A DNA stretch of 64,000 bases from Chitinophagaceae bacterium (lineage in GTDB: Bacteria; Bacteroidota; Bacteroidia; Chitinophagales; Chitinophagaceae), in NCBI GenBank assembly GCA_019638615.1, contig JAHBTL010000006.1, positions 1-64,000 of the forward strand, in the 5' to 3' direction. Under the pieces are notes generated by a model. The model did no database searches and was not told where the DNA came from. It worked only from the letters and a program-made list of their open reading frames with translations. The position numbers and the translations under genes were made by a program. Below, piece by piece: positions 1-8,304 of this stretch (positions are counted from its first letter, which is position 1; each line of letters begins with the position of its first letter).

Positions 1-141
1 ATATACCCGGCTTCCTGCAGTAACTGTGCCGGCAGGAAGCAAAATAAATAAAAAACAGGCAATAATTTGCAATTCCTCAACGGATGGAAGAAAATACCGG
101 CATCTCAATGAAAAAAGTACTGGCCATCAACCGGAACAAAT

Positions 142-612
142 CTACCGGTTCTTTGCTGTAGCCCAGAATTCGTCTTCATAATCGTCCTCTTTTACCTTTG
201 CGTGCAGTTCCTGCAATTGCCTGCCAATATTATCCAATTGCTCCGCAGACAAGGTTTCTTCTAAATAAGAGAACAGTATTCTTTCCTCGAACCGGATATG
301 ATCATCCAGTTGCTTTGCAAACTGAAGAAGTTTTTCCGGAGACGTATCTTTTTCCAGTGAACCGATCCGCTCCCTTAGTTCCCTGTGTTCCCTGACCGCC
401 TGTTCAATCCATTCGTTTTGGGCCAAAACGAACAACAGCGTTTCTTCTTCTTTAAAATGCCCTTCGAGGTGATGATGCCAGAAGTATTGAATATAAGTCA
501 GTATCCTCGACGGGACAATATTGTTCCTGATCCCCTGCCGTATTTTCCAGCAGCACAGCAAACCGGCGTGATGATCTCTGGAAAGGGGCGTTATGCTTTC
601 ATGTCGTTTCAT
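142..612 (-). CDS. Hemerythrin-like di-iron domain protein
   Basis: A 156-residue protein that is one four-helix hemerythrin domain. Candidate iron ligands are H14/H15 (SRDHH), H46-H48 and H52 with E55-E57 (WHHHLEGHFKEEE), H76/E78 (EHRE) and H105/E109 (DDHIRFEE). Such domains bind a di-iron-oxo centre and take part in O2/NO sensing or protection of iron enzymes. The start is the ATG at 612; the frame also runs up to a TTG at 633, but the extra residues (MFFILRH) are not domain-like. It is divergent from the nos cluster and shares a 104-bp intergenic region that contains a palindrome, which suggests co-regulation under nitrosative or low-oxygen conditions (inference). Confidence 0.85.
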   Translation of the reverse strand: MKRHESITPLSRDHHAGLLCCWKIRQGIRNNIVPSRILTYIQYFWHHHLEGHFKEEETLLFVLAQNEWIEQAVREHRELRERIGSLEKDTSPEKLLQFAKQLDDHIRFEERILFSYLEETLSAEQLDNIGRQLQELHAKVKEDDYEDEFWATAKNR

Positions 613-647
613 ATGCCTTAATATAAAAAACAATCAATTGTGCTTTA

Positions 648-663
648 TATGACTCCAGTCATA
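648..663. promoter_or_regulatory. FNR/Crp-type palindrome in the hemerythrin-nos intergenic region
   Basis: TATGACTCCAGTCATA is a perfect 7+7 inverted repeat with a 2-nt centre, of the form TGAC-N4-GTCA that many Crp/Fnr-family dimers recognise. Its centre (655.5) lies about 41 bp upstream of the start predicted from the -7 box at 686-693, the usual place for a class II activator. The identity of the bound regulator is inferred; two Crp/Fnr genes are in this window. Confidence 0.45.
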
Positions 664-685
664 ACGACATTATTTCACGCCCGAT

Positions 686-693
686 TACTTTTG
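686..693 (+). promoter_or_regulatory. Bacteroidota -7 box of the nos cluster promoter
   Basis: TACTTTTG matches the Bacteroidota sigma-A -7 consensus TAnnTTTG and lies 23 bp upstream of the cytochrome start codon. No TTTG -33 element sits at the expected 18-20 bp upstream, which fits a promoter that needs an activator bound at the palindrome 648-663. Confidence 0.45.
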
Positions 694-716
694 CCCTATA
701 CTAAATACGATATGCG

Positions 717-1208
717 ATGAAAATAAAAGTAGTAACTGCCCTGGTAATAGCTACAGCACTGTTTTACATTTCATGTGGCGGCGGCGATAGCACAAACGCA
801 TCATCCGGTGAATCATCCTCCCAACCTGCTGCAGCTGAAGATTCCAATCCTTCCTCCTACGATCCCAACCGCGGCGAAGGCAAGTTCGATGAAAAAAATG
901 TGGGTATCGGCCCTTTAGATGCAGCAATGGCAGCTAAAGGAAAATCCATTGCAGAAACAAAATGTTTTTCCTGCCACAAAACCAGCGAAGAGAAACTGGT
1001 GGGTCCGGGATGGAAAGGCGTTACAACAAGAAGGGCTCCTCACTGGATCATGAATTTCATAACAAATCCTGATCCGATGATAGATAAAGACCCGGAAGTA
1101 CAGGCGCAATTGGAATTATGCCTGGTGCGCATGCCCAATCAAAACCTAGCAGAACAGGAAGCAAGAGATATTGTAGAATTTATGCGTCAAAACGATGGCA
1201 CTCAATAA
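717..1208 (+). CDS. Monoheme c-type cytochrome lipoprotein of the nos cluster
   Basis: A 163-residue lipoprotein: a short hydrophobic signal ends in a lipobox (FYISC, Cys20), followed by a Ser/Gly/Asn-rich linker (about 21-60) and one cytochrome c domain. The heme site is CFSCH (residues 83-87) and M139 (VRMPNQ) is the probable axial ligand. It starts at the ATG at 717. In clade II nos clusters small c-type cytochromes like this commonly neighbour nosZ and are thought to deliver electrons to the CuA site; position immediately upstream of nosZ supports that role. Attached to a periplasm-facing membrane leaflet by its lipid anchor (inference from the lipobox). Confidence 0.88.
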   Translation: MKIKVVTALVIATALFYISCGGGDSTNASSGESSSQPAAAEDSNPSSYDPNRGEGKFDEKNVGIGPLDAAMAAKGKSIAETKCFSCHKTSEEKLVGPGWKGVTTRRAPHWIMNFITNPDPMIDKDPEVQAQLELCLVRMPNQNLAEQEARDIVEFMRQNDGTQ

Positions 1209-1248
1209 AATGATGTAAAGCAGCGCCCGGACATGAAAGTATACTGTG

Positions 1249-1274
1249 TGGCTAAGCGCAAAAGGCTTTAGCCA
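1249..1274 (+). other. Stem-loop between cytochrome c and nosZ
   Basis: TGGCTAA (1249-1255) and TTAGCCA (1268-1274) form a perfect 7-bp stem with a 12-nt loop in the 144-bp gap between the cytochrome gene and nosZ. There is no T-run after it, so it is not an obvious intrinsic terminator; it may act on mRNA stability or processing between the two genes. Confidence 0.3.
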
Positions 1275-1352
1275 TTCCACGAATCTCACATCATTACCAG
1301 GCCTCACTATAACCTGTTTAAATTTTCAACTTTAATTTGAAACTCTATATTT

Positions 1353-3326
1353 ATGTTCAATAAAAAAATGATCATTGGTTTATTTGCCGCAGCCGCACTG
1401 TATACAGGCGCATGTAAACCCAAAGGAGCCGGCAATGCAGTAAGCGGAGATGCTGCATCCAAAACGTATGTTGCCCCGGGTAAGTACGATGAGCTTTATA
1501 ATTTTGTATCAGGAGGGTTTAGCGGACAATTAAGTGTATATGGGCTGCCCAGCGGTCGTTTGCTTCGCGTAATTCCCGTGTTTTCTGTTGATCCCGAAAA
1601 AGGCTGGGGTTACAGTGAAGAAACCAAGCCAATGCTTAACACTTCACATGGTTTTGTACCCTGGGATGATTTACACCACGTGGAAATGTCAATGACCGAT
1701 GGCGTTGCAGACGGCAAATGGGTTTTTGTAAACGGTAACAATACTCCCCGCTTAGCCCGCATCGACCTAAAATCGTTCCGTACGGCAGAAATTATAGAAT
1801 TACCTAACAGTGGCGGAAACCACAGCTCTCCTTTCGGCACTGAAAATTCGGAATACATAGTAGCCGGCACCCGTTTCAGCGTACCGGAAGATGGCGCTGC
1901 CGGTGATGTGCCCATCGACACTTATAAAGAAAACTTCAAAGGCCATATCAGCTTTGTAAGCATCGATAAAGAAACCGGGGCAATGAACATCGCTTTCCAG
2001 CTAAAAACACCCGGGATCAATTTCGACCTAGCCCGCGCCGGTAAGGGAAAATCACACGGCTGGTTCTTCTTTAGCTGCTACAATTCCGAGCAGGCAAATA
2101 CTTTACTGGAAGTAAATGCTTCGCAAAGAGATAAAGACTTTATTATGGCGGTGAACTGGAAAAAAGCAGAAGAGTATATAAAAGCCGGTAAAGGAAAGAA
2201 ACAAGCTGTAAAGTATGCACACAATACATACGATGAGCATACACATACAGCTACCTCTGAAACCAGGAATGAAGTAACCGTTTTGGATGTAACTGAATTT
2301 CCTGATATTGTTTACTTCATTCCCTGTCCTAAATCACCACATGGCTGCGATGTAGACCCGACAGGTGAATACATTGTAGGCAGCGGTAAGCTGGCAGCTT
2401 TATTGCCTGTATTCAGCTACGATAAAATTCAAAAAGCAATAGCGGACCAGGCATTTGAGCAGGATAAATACGCAGGCATACCCGTTATTAAATACGAAGC
2501 GGCTTTATACGGAGAAGTACAAAAGCCCGGTTTAGGCCCTTTACATACAGAGTTTGACGCGAACGGAAACGCATATACTTCCTTCTTCGTTTCTTCGGAA
2601 GTAGTAAAATGGAACATTAAAGATCTTAAAGTTCTGGACAGGCAACCTACTTATTATTCAGTTGGGCACCTGATGGTTCCCGGTGGCAACACAAAAAAAC
2701 CATTGGGAAAATACTTAGTGGCTTATAACAAAATTACCAAAGACCGCTATCTGCCTACAGGTCCTGAATTATCTCAGAGTGCCCAGTTATATGATATCAG
2801 CGGCGAAAAAATGCAATTGATCCTGGACTTTCCGACCATTGGCGAACCCCATTATGCGCAGGCTGTTCCTGCAGACCTGATCAAAGAAAAACAGTTGAAA
2901 ATTTTTGACATCAATGCTAACAAACATCCCTATGCTGCTAAAGGAGAAGGAGAAGCGAAGGTAGTGCGGGAAGGCAACAAAATACATGTATACATTACCG
3001 CTATCCGTTCTCACTTTGCACCTGATAATATTGAGGGGGTTCAATTAGGCGATGAGGTATACTTTCATGTAACCAATCTTGAGCAGGATTGGGATGTGCC
3101 CCATGGCTTTGGTGTAAAAGGTGCTAACAATGCAGAGCTCCTGATCATGCCGGGTGAAACGCTCACATTAAAATGGATTCCGGACCGTACAGGTATTTTC
3201 CCGATATACTGTACCGATTTCTGCTCTGCCCTGCACCAGGAAATGTCAGGATACGTACGGGTGTCTCCTAAAGGAAGCAATGTGCCGCTTAAGTTTAGTC
3301 TGGGCGATAAACCTGCTGCTAAATAA
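1353..3326 (+). CDS. nosZ: Nitrous oxide reductase NosZ, clade II (Sec/lipoprotein type)
   Basis: A 657-residue multicopper enzyme that reduces N2O to N2 in the periplasm. The N-terminal seven-bladed propeller carries CuZ-type histidines, for example DLHHVEMS (H108/H109), NHSSPFG (H157), SPHGCDVDP and PLHTEFD. The C-terminal cupredoxin domain has the CuA signature: H584 (DVPHGF) and C620-x3-C624-x3-H628-x2-M631. The signal peptide lacks a twin-arginine motif and ends in LYTGAC (Cys21), a lipobox, so export is by Sec and the mature enzyme is probably lipid anchored. Absence of a Tat signal is the hallmark of clade II (atypical) NosZ. It is followed by the accessory genes and by a terminator. 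Confidence 0.97.
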   Translation: MFNKKMIIGLFAAAALYTGACKPKGAGNAVSGDAASKTYVAPGKYDELYNFVSGGFSGQLSVYGLPSGRLLRVIPVFSVDPEKGWGYSEETKPMLNTSHGFVPWDDLHHVEMSMTDGVADGKWVFVNGNNTPRLARIDLKSFRTAEIIELPNSGGNHSSPFGTENSEYIVAGTRFSVPEDGAAGDVPIDTYKENFKGHISFVSIDKETGAMNIAFQLKTPGINFDLARAGKGKSHGWFFFSCYNSEQANTLLEVNASQRDKDFIMAVNWKKAEEYIKAGKGKKQAVKYAHNTYDEHTHTATSETRNEVTVLDVTEFPDIVYFIPCPKSPHGCDVDPTGEYIVGSGKLAALLPVFSYDKIQKAIADQAFEQDKYAGIPVIKYEAALYGEVQKPGLGPLHTEFDANGNAYTSFFVSSEVVKWNIKDLKVLDRQPTYYSVGHLMVPGGNTKKPLGKYLVAYNKITKDRYLPTGPELSQSAQLYDISGEKMQLILDFPTIGEPHYAQAVPADLIKEKQLKIFDINANKHPYAAKGEGEAKVVREGNKIHVYITAIRSHFAPDNIEGVQLGDEVYFHVTNLEQDWDVPHGFGVKGANNAELLIMPGETLTLKWIPDRTGIFPIYCTDFCSALHQEMSGYVRVSPKGSNVPLKFSLGDKPAAK

Positions 3327-3369
3327 AGAATCACCTATACCTGATTTAAGTATATTCTGAATTTCTGAT

Positions 3370-3405
3370 AAAGGGCAGCATGTTTAATACATATTGCCCT
3401 TTTTA
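3370..3405 (+). terminator. Rho-independent terminator after nosZ
   Basis: AAAGGGCA (3370-3377) pairs with TGCCCTTT (3395-3402) and runs into a T-rich tail (TTTTTATTT). It lies 44 bp after the nosZ stop codon, so nosZ may be transcribed at a different level from the accessory genes behind it. Confidence 0.65.
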
Positions 3406-3494
3406 TTTACACTTTCATTGGAGCCGTAGCTAGCAAAAAACACCTGTCATAACTCTTTGCCTGCCTTTGAACCAGTGAGAGAAAATGAATTTTT

Positions 3495-4535
3495 ATGAGC
3501 AACAAAATATCTCCCTTTTCAAAAACGCTTATAATAGCGGCTGCCGTAGCATTGATCATTTCTCTTTTTGTTCCTATATGGAGCATTTACCTGGATGCCC
3601 CGCAATATCCCGAAGGATTAAGACTTCAAATATGGGCCAACGCCATAGCCGGCGATGTGGATATTATCAACGGGCTTAATCATTACATAGGAATGAAAAC
3701 GCTGCATACCAAAGACTTCCTGGAATTCACCATTTTACCTTACCTTATTTCGGGTTTTGCTTTGTTATTTCTTATTGCGGCCTTTGTGGGGAGAAAGAAA
3801 GGGCTATACATTGTATTCGGGGCATTTGTATTATTTGGTATCATTGCCATGGTTGATTTCTGGAAATGGGAATACGACTATGGTCACAATCTTGATCCCA
3901 ATGCCGCCATCAAAGTGCCGGGAATGGCCTACCAGCCGCCATTAATAGGTTTTAAACAATTGCTCAACTTTGGCGCTTATTCCATTCCCAGTACAGGTGG
4001 CTGGCTGTTTATAAGCGCAGGTGTTCTGCTACTCTTTGCCATTTTAAAAGAAGGGAAGTTTTTTCGTAAAAAACAAAAAGTGATAACCGCCGGTTTAGCA
4101 GCTTCTCTGTTCTTTGTCTCCTGCAACAGCGACCATCCCGAACCAATTAACTTATATAAAGACGCCTGCGAATCCTGCAAAATGTCTATTTCGGATGAGA
4201 GGTTTGCTTCGGAGCTCATCACAAAAAAAGGGAGGATATATAAGTTCGACGACCTGGGCTGTATGCTTGGTTATGTTGCAACACTGGGGGAAGCAAACAT
4301 AAAAAAATACTATGTAGCCGATTATACAAACAGCAACGTACTGCTGGACGCCGCTACGGCCTGGTATGTTCACAATGAAGCCCTGCACAGCCCGATGAAT
4401 GGCAATACGGCAGCATTCCCGTCAAAAGAAGCCGCAGTAATTGCGGGGGAGCCATATCAGGCCAAGCCTTTGGGCTGGAATGATTTGGGCAACCTTCTTC
4501 ACAACAAAGAAACCGGAGATGTTCATCCACAGTAA
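3495..4535 (+). CDS. nosL: Membrane-domain/NosL fusion, copper delivery to NosZ
   Basis: A 346-residue fusion. Residues 1-205 form an integral membrane module with about four transmembrane helices (roughly 10-31, 78-97, 103-121, 168-184) and a WSIYLDAPQYPEGL loop after the first helix. A further hydrophobic stretch with a lipobox-like end (SLFFVSC, C210) leads into a NosL domain with the copper-binding signature DACESCKM (C225, C228, M230). NosL is normally a stand-alone outer-membrane lipoprotein that hands Cu(I) to NosZ. The ATG at 3495 is used. The reading frame is continuous across the junction. The N-terminal module is not recognised by name; it may anchor or assist NosL. It overlaps nosD by 17 bp. 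Confidence 0.85.
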   Translation: MSNKISPFSKTLIIAAAVALIISLFVPIWSIYLDAPQYPEGLRLQIWANAIAGDVDIINGLNHYIGMKTLHTKDFLEFTILPYLISGFALLFLIAAFVGRKKGLYIVFGAFVLFGIIAMVDFWKWEYDYGHNLDPNAAIKVPGMAYQPPLIGFKQLLNFGAYSIPSTGGWLFISAGVLLLFAILKEGKFFRKKQKVITAGLAASLFFVSCNSDHPEPINLYKDACESCKMSISDERFASELITKKGRIYKFDDLGCMLGYVATLGEANIKKYYVADYTNSNVLLDAATAWYVHNEALHSPMNGNTAAFPSKEAAVIAGEPYQAKPLGWNDLGNLLHNKETGDVHPQ

Positions 4536-5778
4536 TATAACACGCCATCTGGTTTTCACCTCGTGCCTGGTTTGTTTTATTTTTCTGCAATCCTTTTCAA
4601 CTGTTTTATATGTAGGCGAAAAAGAACAGTTTTCCTCTATAAAAAAAGCCCTGGCCGCAAGTAAGGCAGGAGATACCATTATAATAACCAGGGGAACTTA
4701 CAAAGAAGGCAATATCATTATTGATAAGCCGGTATGCCTGCTTGGCAGGGATCTGCCTGTGCTTGACGGAGAATTGAAATATGAAATTTTATCCGTTAAA
4801 AGTGATTCGGTAGTCATTAAAGGATTACAGCTTCAGAACTCAGGCAGGGCTGCAATGAACGATCCGGGAGCAATTAAAATATACGATGCAAGCCATATAC
4901 GTATTGAAGACAACCGGCTTCAAAATAATTATTTCGGAATTTTCCTGCAATATGCCACTCATTGCATTATCAGGAACAATACGATAAAAGCCTCACAAAA
5001 AGAAGAACATCAGTCTGGCAACGGCATTCATTGCTGGAAAAGCGATAGCCTGCAGATCATCGGCAACCGCATATATGGTCATCGCGATGGTATTTATTTT
5101 GAATTCGTTACACATTCTGTTATCTGGCGCAATATTGCTCACTTTAACCTGCGGTATGGCTTACACTTCATGTTTTCGCACCAGAATGCCTACATTACAA
5201 ACTATTTTAAAGGCAATGGTGCCGGTGTAGCGGTAATGTTCACTAAAAAAGTAATAATGATCAATAATACCTTCGAGGAAAACTGGGGTGATGCAGCATA
5301 CGGGGTATTGTTTAAAGAATTGTCAGACTGTTATCTTTCGGGAAACAGGTTCTACCGAAACACTACAGGGATCTTTTTTGATGGATCAAACAGGATTACG
5401 GCTGAACACAATACGTTCCAGGCCAATGGCTGGGGCATGAGAATACAGGCCAACTGCATGGACAATAAAATTTCCCGTAACAATTTTATGGGAAATATTT
5501 TTGACGTAGCCACCAATGGTACGCTCACGCTCAACGAATTCAGTGAAAATTACTGGGATAAATATGAAGGCTATGATTTAAACAAAGATAAAACCGGTGA
5601 TGTGCCGTTTCATCCCTTAAGTTTATTTTCTGTTATAGTAGAACGAAATCCGCCTGCGATGCTGTTGTACCGGAGTTTCATGGTAAGCCTTATGGATAAA
5701 TCCGAAAAAATATTACCAAGCCTTACGCCGGAAACATTTGTGGACAAGAAGCCCCATATGGTTCCCTATGATATATGA
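4519..5778 (+). CDS. nosD: NosD, periplasmic right-handed beta-helix copper-insertion protein
   Basis: A 419-residue secreted protein: N-terminal signal (about residues 8-31) then carbohydrate-binding/sugar-hydrolase (CASH) style beta-helix repeats (RIEDNRLQNN, GIFLQYATHCIIRNNTI, SLQIIGNRIYGHRDGIYFE and so on). NosD works with the NosFY ABC transporter in maturation of the CuZ centre of NosZ. The ATG at 4519 is chosen: it sits inside the end of the upstream nosL gene and is followed by a good signal peptide; an upstream in-frame TTG at 4441 would add residues that only shadow nosL. The stop overlaps the nosF start (ATGA). Confidence 0.93.
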   Translation: MFIHSNITRHLVFTSCLVCFIFLQSFSTVLYVGEKEQFSSIKKALAASKAGDTIIITRGTYKEGNIIIDKPVCLLGRDLPVLDGELKYEILSVKSDSVVIKGLQLQNSGRAAMNDPGAIKIYDASHIRIEDNRLQNNYFGIFLQYATHCIIRNNTIKASQKEEHQSGNGIHCWKSDSLQIIGNRIYGHRDGIYFEFVTHSVIWRNIAHFNLRYGLHFMFSHQNAYITNYFKGNGAGVAVMFTKKVIMINNTFEENWGDAAYGVLFKELSDCYLSGNRFYRNTTGIFFDGSNRITAEHNTFQANGWGMRIQANCMDNKISRNNFMGNIFDVATNGTLTLNEFSENYWDKYEGYDLNKDKTGDVPFHPLSLFSVIVERNPPAMLLYRSFMVSLMDKSEKILPSLTPETFVDKKPHMVPYDI

Positions 5779-6485
5779 TTACGATAAAAAATATAAGCAA
5801 ACGTTTTGGTAAGCTGCTGGCATTGGACAATCTGAACCTGCAGCTCCACCAGGGCGAATGCATTGCGCTGATCGGCCCCAATGGCTGTGGCAAAACCACC
5901 CTTATAAAATCGATCCTGGGAATGGTGCTGCCAAACGAAGGAAGCATTCTTTTTAATGAAAAAGACATCAGGAACGACAACGAATACAGACGCAACATTG
6001 GCTATATGCCGCAGATTGGCCGCTACCCTGAGAACATGACGGTGGGCCAGGTAATAGATATGATAAAAGGCATCCGCAACAGCAACGAGCAGACAGACGA
6101 AGAATTATATACCCAGTTTGAGATTGGCAAAATGCTTCATAAAAAAATGCGAACGCTGAGCGGCGGCACCACTCAAAAGGTAAGCGCCATATTGGCCTTC
6201 ATGTTTTCTCCGCAGGTATTAATACTGGATGAACCTACAGCGGGGCTTGATCCTATCGCATCAGAAATTTTAAAAAATAAAATCATCAGGGCCAAAAGCA
6301 AAGGCTGCCTTATACTGATCACATCGCATTTATTAAGCGAGCTGGAAGGTATTGCCAGCCAGATAATTTATATGCAGGATGGTAAATTGATATTTCACCA
6401 GGACGTGAAAGCGTTAAAGACGGCTACCGGGCAGGATACGATCGCCAAGTCTATTGTACAACTGCTAAAAAGAGACAGGGCATGA
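5775..6485 (+). CDS. nosF: NosF, ABC transporter ATP-binding protein for NosZ maturation
   Basis: A 236-residue ABC ATPase with Walker A GPNGCGKT (34-41), signature LSGGT (128-132) and Walker B LILDEP (149-154). It pairs with NosY and serves NosD in supplying what is needed to build CuZ. The start overlaps the nosD stop and its end overlaps the nosY start (both ATGA overlaps), so nosDFY are translationally coupled and made as a unit. Confidence 0.94.
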   Translation: MITIKNISKRFGKLLALDNLNLQLHQGECIALIGPNGCGKTTLIKSILGMVLPNEGSILFNEKDIRNDNEYRRNIGYMPQIGRYPENMTVGQVIDMIKGIRNSNEQTDEELYTQFEIGKMLHKKMRTLSGGTTQKVSAILAFMFSPQVLILDEPTAGLDPIASEILKNKIIRAKSKGCLILITSHLLSELEGIASQIIYMQDGKLIFHQDVKALKTATGQDTIAKSIVQLLKRDRA

Positions 6486-7249
6486 GAAGGATATTAAAAT
6501 ATGTAATACTGGATATTATAAAAAATAAGACGGTCATAGCATATACGATCATGCTTTCATTGTTTTCCTGGGGCACTTTCGCCCTGGAAGACAATGCATC
6601 AAAGAGCCTGCTTAGCTTACTCAATATAGTATTGCTGATCGTACCGCTGATGTCGGTACTGTTCGCTACCATTTATGTATACAACAGCAGCGAGTTTATT
6701 GAGCTACTGGTAAGTCAGCCTGTTAAACGAAGTAAAATATGGAACGCATTATTTACAGGGTTATCCATTAGCCTGATCATCGCTTATGTTGCAGGCGTGG
6801 GCGTTCCATTATTACTGTTTTCCGATACAGGAACAGCGCTGATCATGATCGCTGCGGGATCTTTGCTGTCTGCCATTTTTGTAGCTATAGCATTTTTAAG
6901 CAGCATCCTTACAAGGGATAAGGCAAAGGGGATCGGTATCTCTATCATGCTGTGGCTGTATTTTTCATTGCTGTTTGACGGATTGGTTTTATTCCTGTTT
7001 TTTCAGTTTTCCGATTACCCTATTGAAAAAATCGTGGTAGTGCTGAGTGCCTTAAGCCCTGTAGATCTTTTTCGCATTTTGGTTTTACTGCAGCTCGATA
7101 TCTCTGATATGATGGGCTATGCGGGGGCTGTTTTTGAGAAATTCTTTGGTAACCAATGGGGACTCCTGATATCATTTTCACTGCTGGTATTGTGGATCAT
7201 AGTTCCATTTTACCTGTCGCTGAAAAAATTTAAAAAGCAAAACCTGTAA
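6482..7249 (+). CDS. nosY: NosY, ABC-2 type permease for NosZ maturation
   Basis: A 255-residue polytopic membrane protein with about six transmembrane helices (first at roughly 15-32, last at 230-247) and the ABC-2 permease layout: SSEFIELLVSQPVKRSKIW is the typical coupling loop after the second helix. It forms the membrane part of the NosFY transporter. Its ATG overlaps the nosF stop codon. Last gene of the core nos cluster. Confidence 0.92.
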   Translation: MRRILKYVILDIIKNKTVIAYTIMLSLFSWGTFALEDNASKSLLSLLNIVLLIVPLMSVLFATIYVYNSSEFIELLVSQPVKRSKIWNALFTGLSISLIIAYVAGVGVPLLLFSDTGTALIMIAAGSLLSAIFVAIAFLSSILTRDKAKGIGISIMLWLYFSLLFDGLVLFLFFQFSDYPIEKIVVVLSALSPVDLFRILVLLQLDISDMMGYAGAVFEKFFGNQWGLLISFSLLVLWIIVPFYLSLKKFKKQNL

Positions 7250-7295
7250 CAATCAATGAAATCATGAGTGATCTGTTAGAGTAAAATAAAAAATT

Positions 7296-7661
7296 ATGAA
7301 ACCGGACATTGCAAGCAGAGCAGACATAGAGAAAGTGGTTCATCTTTTTTACGATAAGGTTAAGACGGATGATACCATCGGTTTTTTCTTTACTAAAGTC
7401 GTTCCTATCGATTGGGACAAACACTTTTCAGTCATGTGTGCTTTCTGGGAAAATGTGCTCTTTTATACCGGGGAATACGAGGGGAATCCTTTAGTAACGC
7501 ACCGGAAAATAAATCAAAAGTATCCTACCAACACGCAACACTTTGCCCGGTGGATGGAACTGTTTAACGAGGCAGTTGATACGTTATTTGCCGGTCCCAA
7601 TGCCGACCAAATGAAACAACATGCCAAAGCCATTGCTGCGGTCATGCAACTGAAGCTGTAA
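7296..7661 (+). CDS. Group III truncated hemoglobin
   Basis: A 121-residue single-domain globin of the short 2-over-2 class. The N-terminal IEKVVHLFYDKV, the FWENVLFYTGEYEGNP stretch and the proximal histidine H82 in QHFARWMELF are characteristic of group III. Group III truncated globins bind O2 and NO; detoxification of NO is a common proposal, and position 46 bp behind nosY supports that. Only about a third identical by eye to the second globin at 10287-10682, so the two are old paralogues and not a recent copy. Confidence 0.88.
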   Translation: MKPDIASRADIEKVVHLFYDKVKTDDTIGFFFTKVVPIDWDKHFSVMCAFWENVLFYTGEYEGNPLVTHRKINQKYPTNTQHFARWMELFNEAVDTLFAGPNADQMKQHAKAIAAVMQLKL

Positions 7662-8304
7662 TCAACCCCATTGAATGATAACGATTTTAGTATTTGGGAT
7701 TGCTTTTTCATCGCAACGGATGCCAATACATATCATTCAGTTGCTGTTTACGAATAAATATGAACTGTGGGTTTGTTGCTCATAAAACTCGCTTTCTTTT
7801 CAACTATAAAGACTACGGCTAGTTTCTTTGTTACTTTTTTGCGGAAAAAAGTAACGCCCTGCCTGCCGGCATGGCAGGAAAAAGCCGCCCGAAATCCCCG
7901 CCTGCCGGACGGCTACCCTGTACACACAAGTATTTTCTTATTAATATGAAATAAGAAAAACTATTTCAATAGTAGTTTTTTACACATCTTTCATAGTATA
8001 AAAATCCCCTTTTATACTATTCATATTCTATCAAATATAGATATGTATACAGGGTAGCTGCCGGACGGGCAGGGACTACGCCCGATTTCGGTCCCGCAAA
8101 TACGGGATTGATTAAGCTTTTGTACTACTGTGGACTCGGCAACAGAACCCTGATGCGTTTCCTGAAAACTCAGCCGACTTAGGATGCTTACAAATTCGAA
8201 AGCTGCGACAAATACAACATTTTACAGCTCAATGATTGAGACCCCTAATTGTTGCCAATGACGACCTTTTTGGTTAGCCTCTGCCATACAAGTGCCGAAC
8301 GTAT
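7662..8304. repeat. 643-bp non-coding stretch with nested inverted repeats
   Basis: No credible gene. It holds several perfect inverted repeats: GTTACTTTTTT/AAAAAAGTAAC (7830-7840, 7845-7855), CCTGCC/GGCAGG (7862-7867, 7873-7878), TTTTCTTATT/AATAAGAAAA (7933-7942, 7950-7959), ATAGTATAAAA/TTTTATACTAT (7993-8003, 8010-8020), and an outer pair GCTACCCTGTA/TACAGGGTAGC (7912-7922, 8048-8058) that encloses the last two. At 8264-8281 there is an 18-bp stretch matching 16 of 18 bases of the IS end at 25780-25797. Best read as a decayed mobile element or interspersed repeat; a structured RNA cannot be excluded. Confidence 0.6.

Noticed and set aside
10-40. Hairpin GCTTCCTGC/GCAGGAAGC as a terminator
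   Set aside because: Neither strand has a T-run after the stem; the plus strand continues with an A-rich sequence. I leave it without a function.
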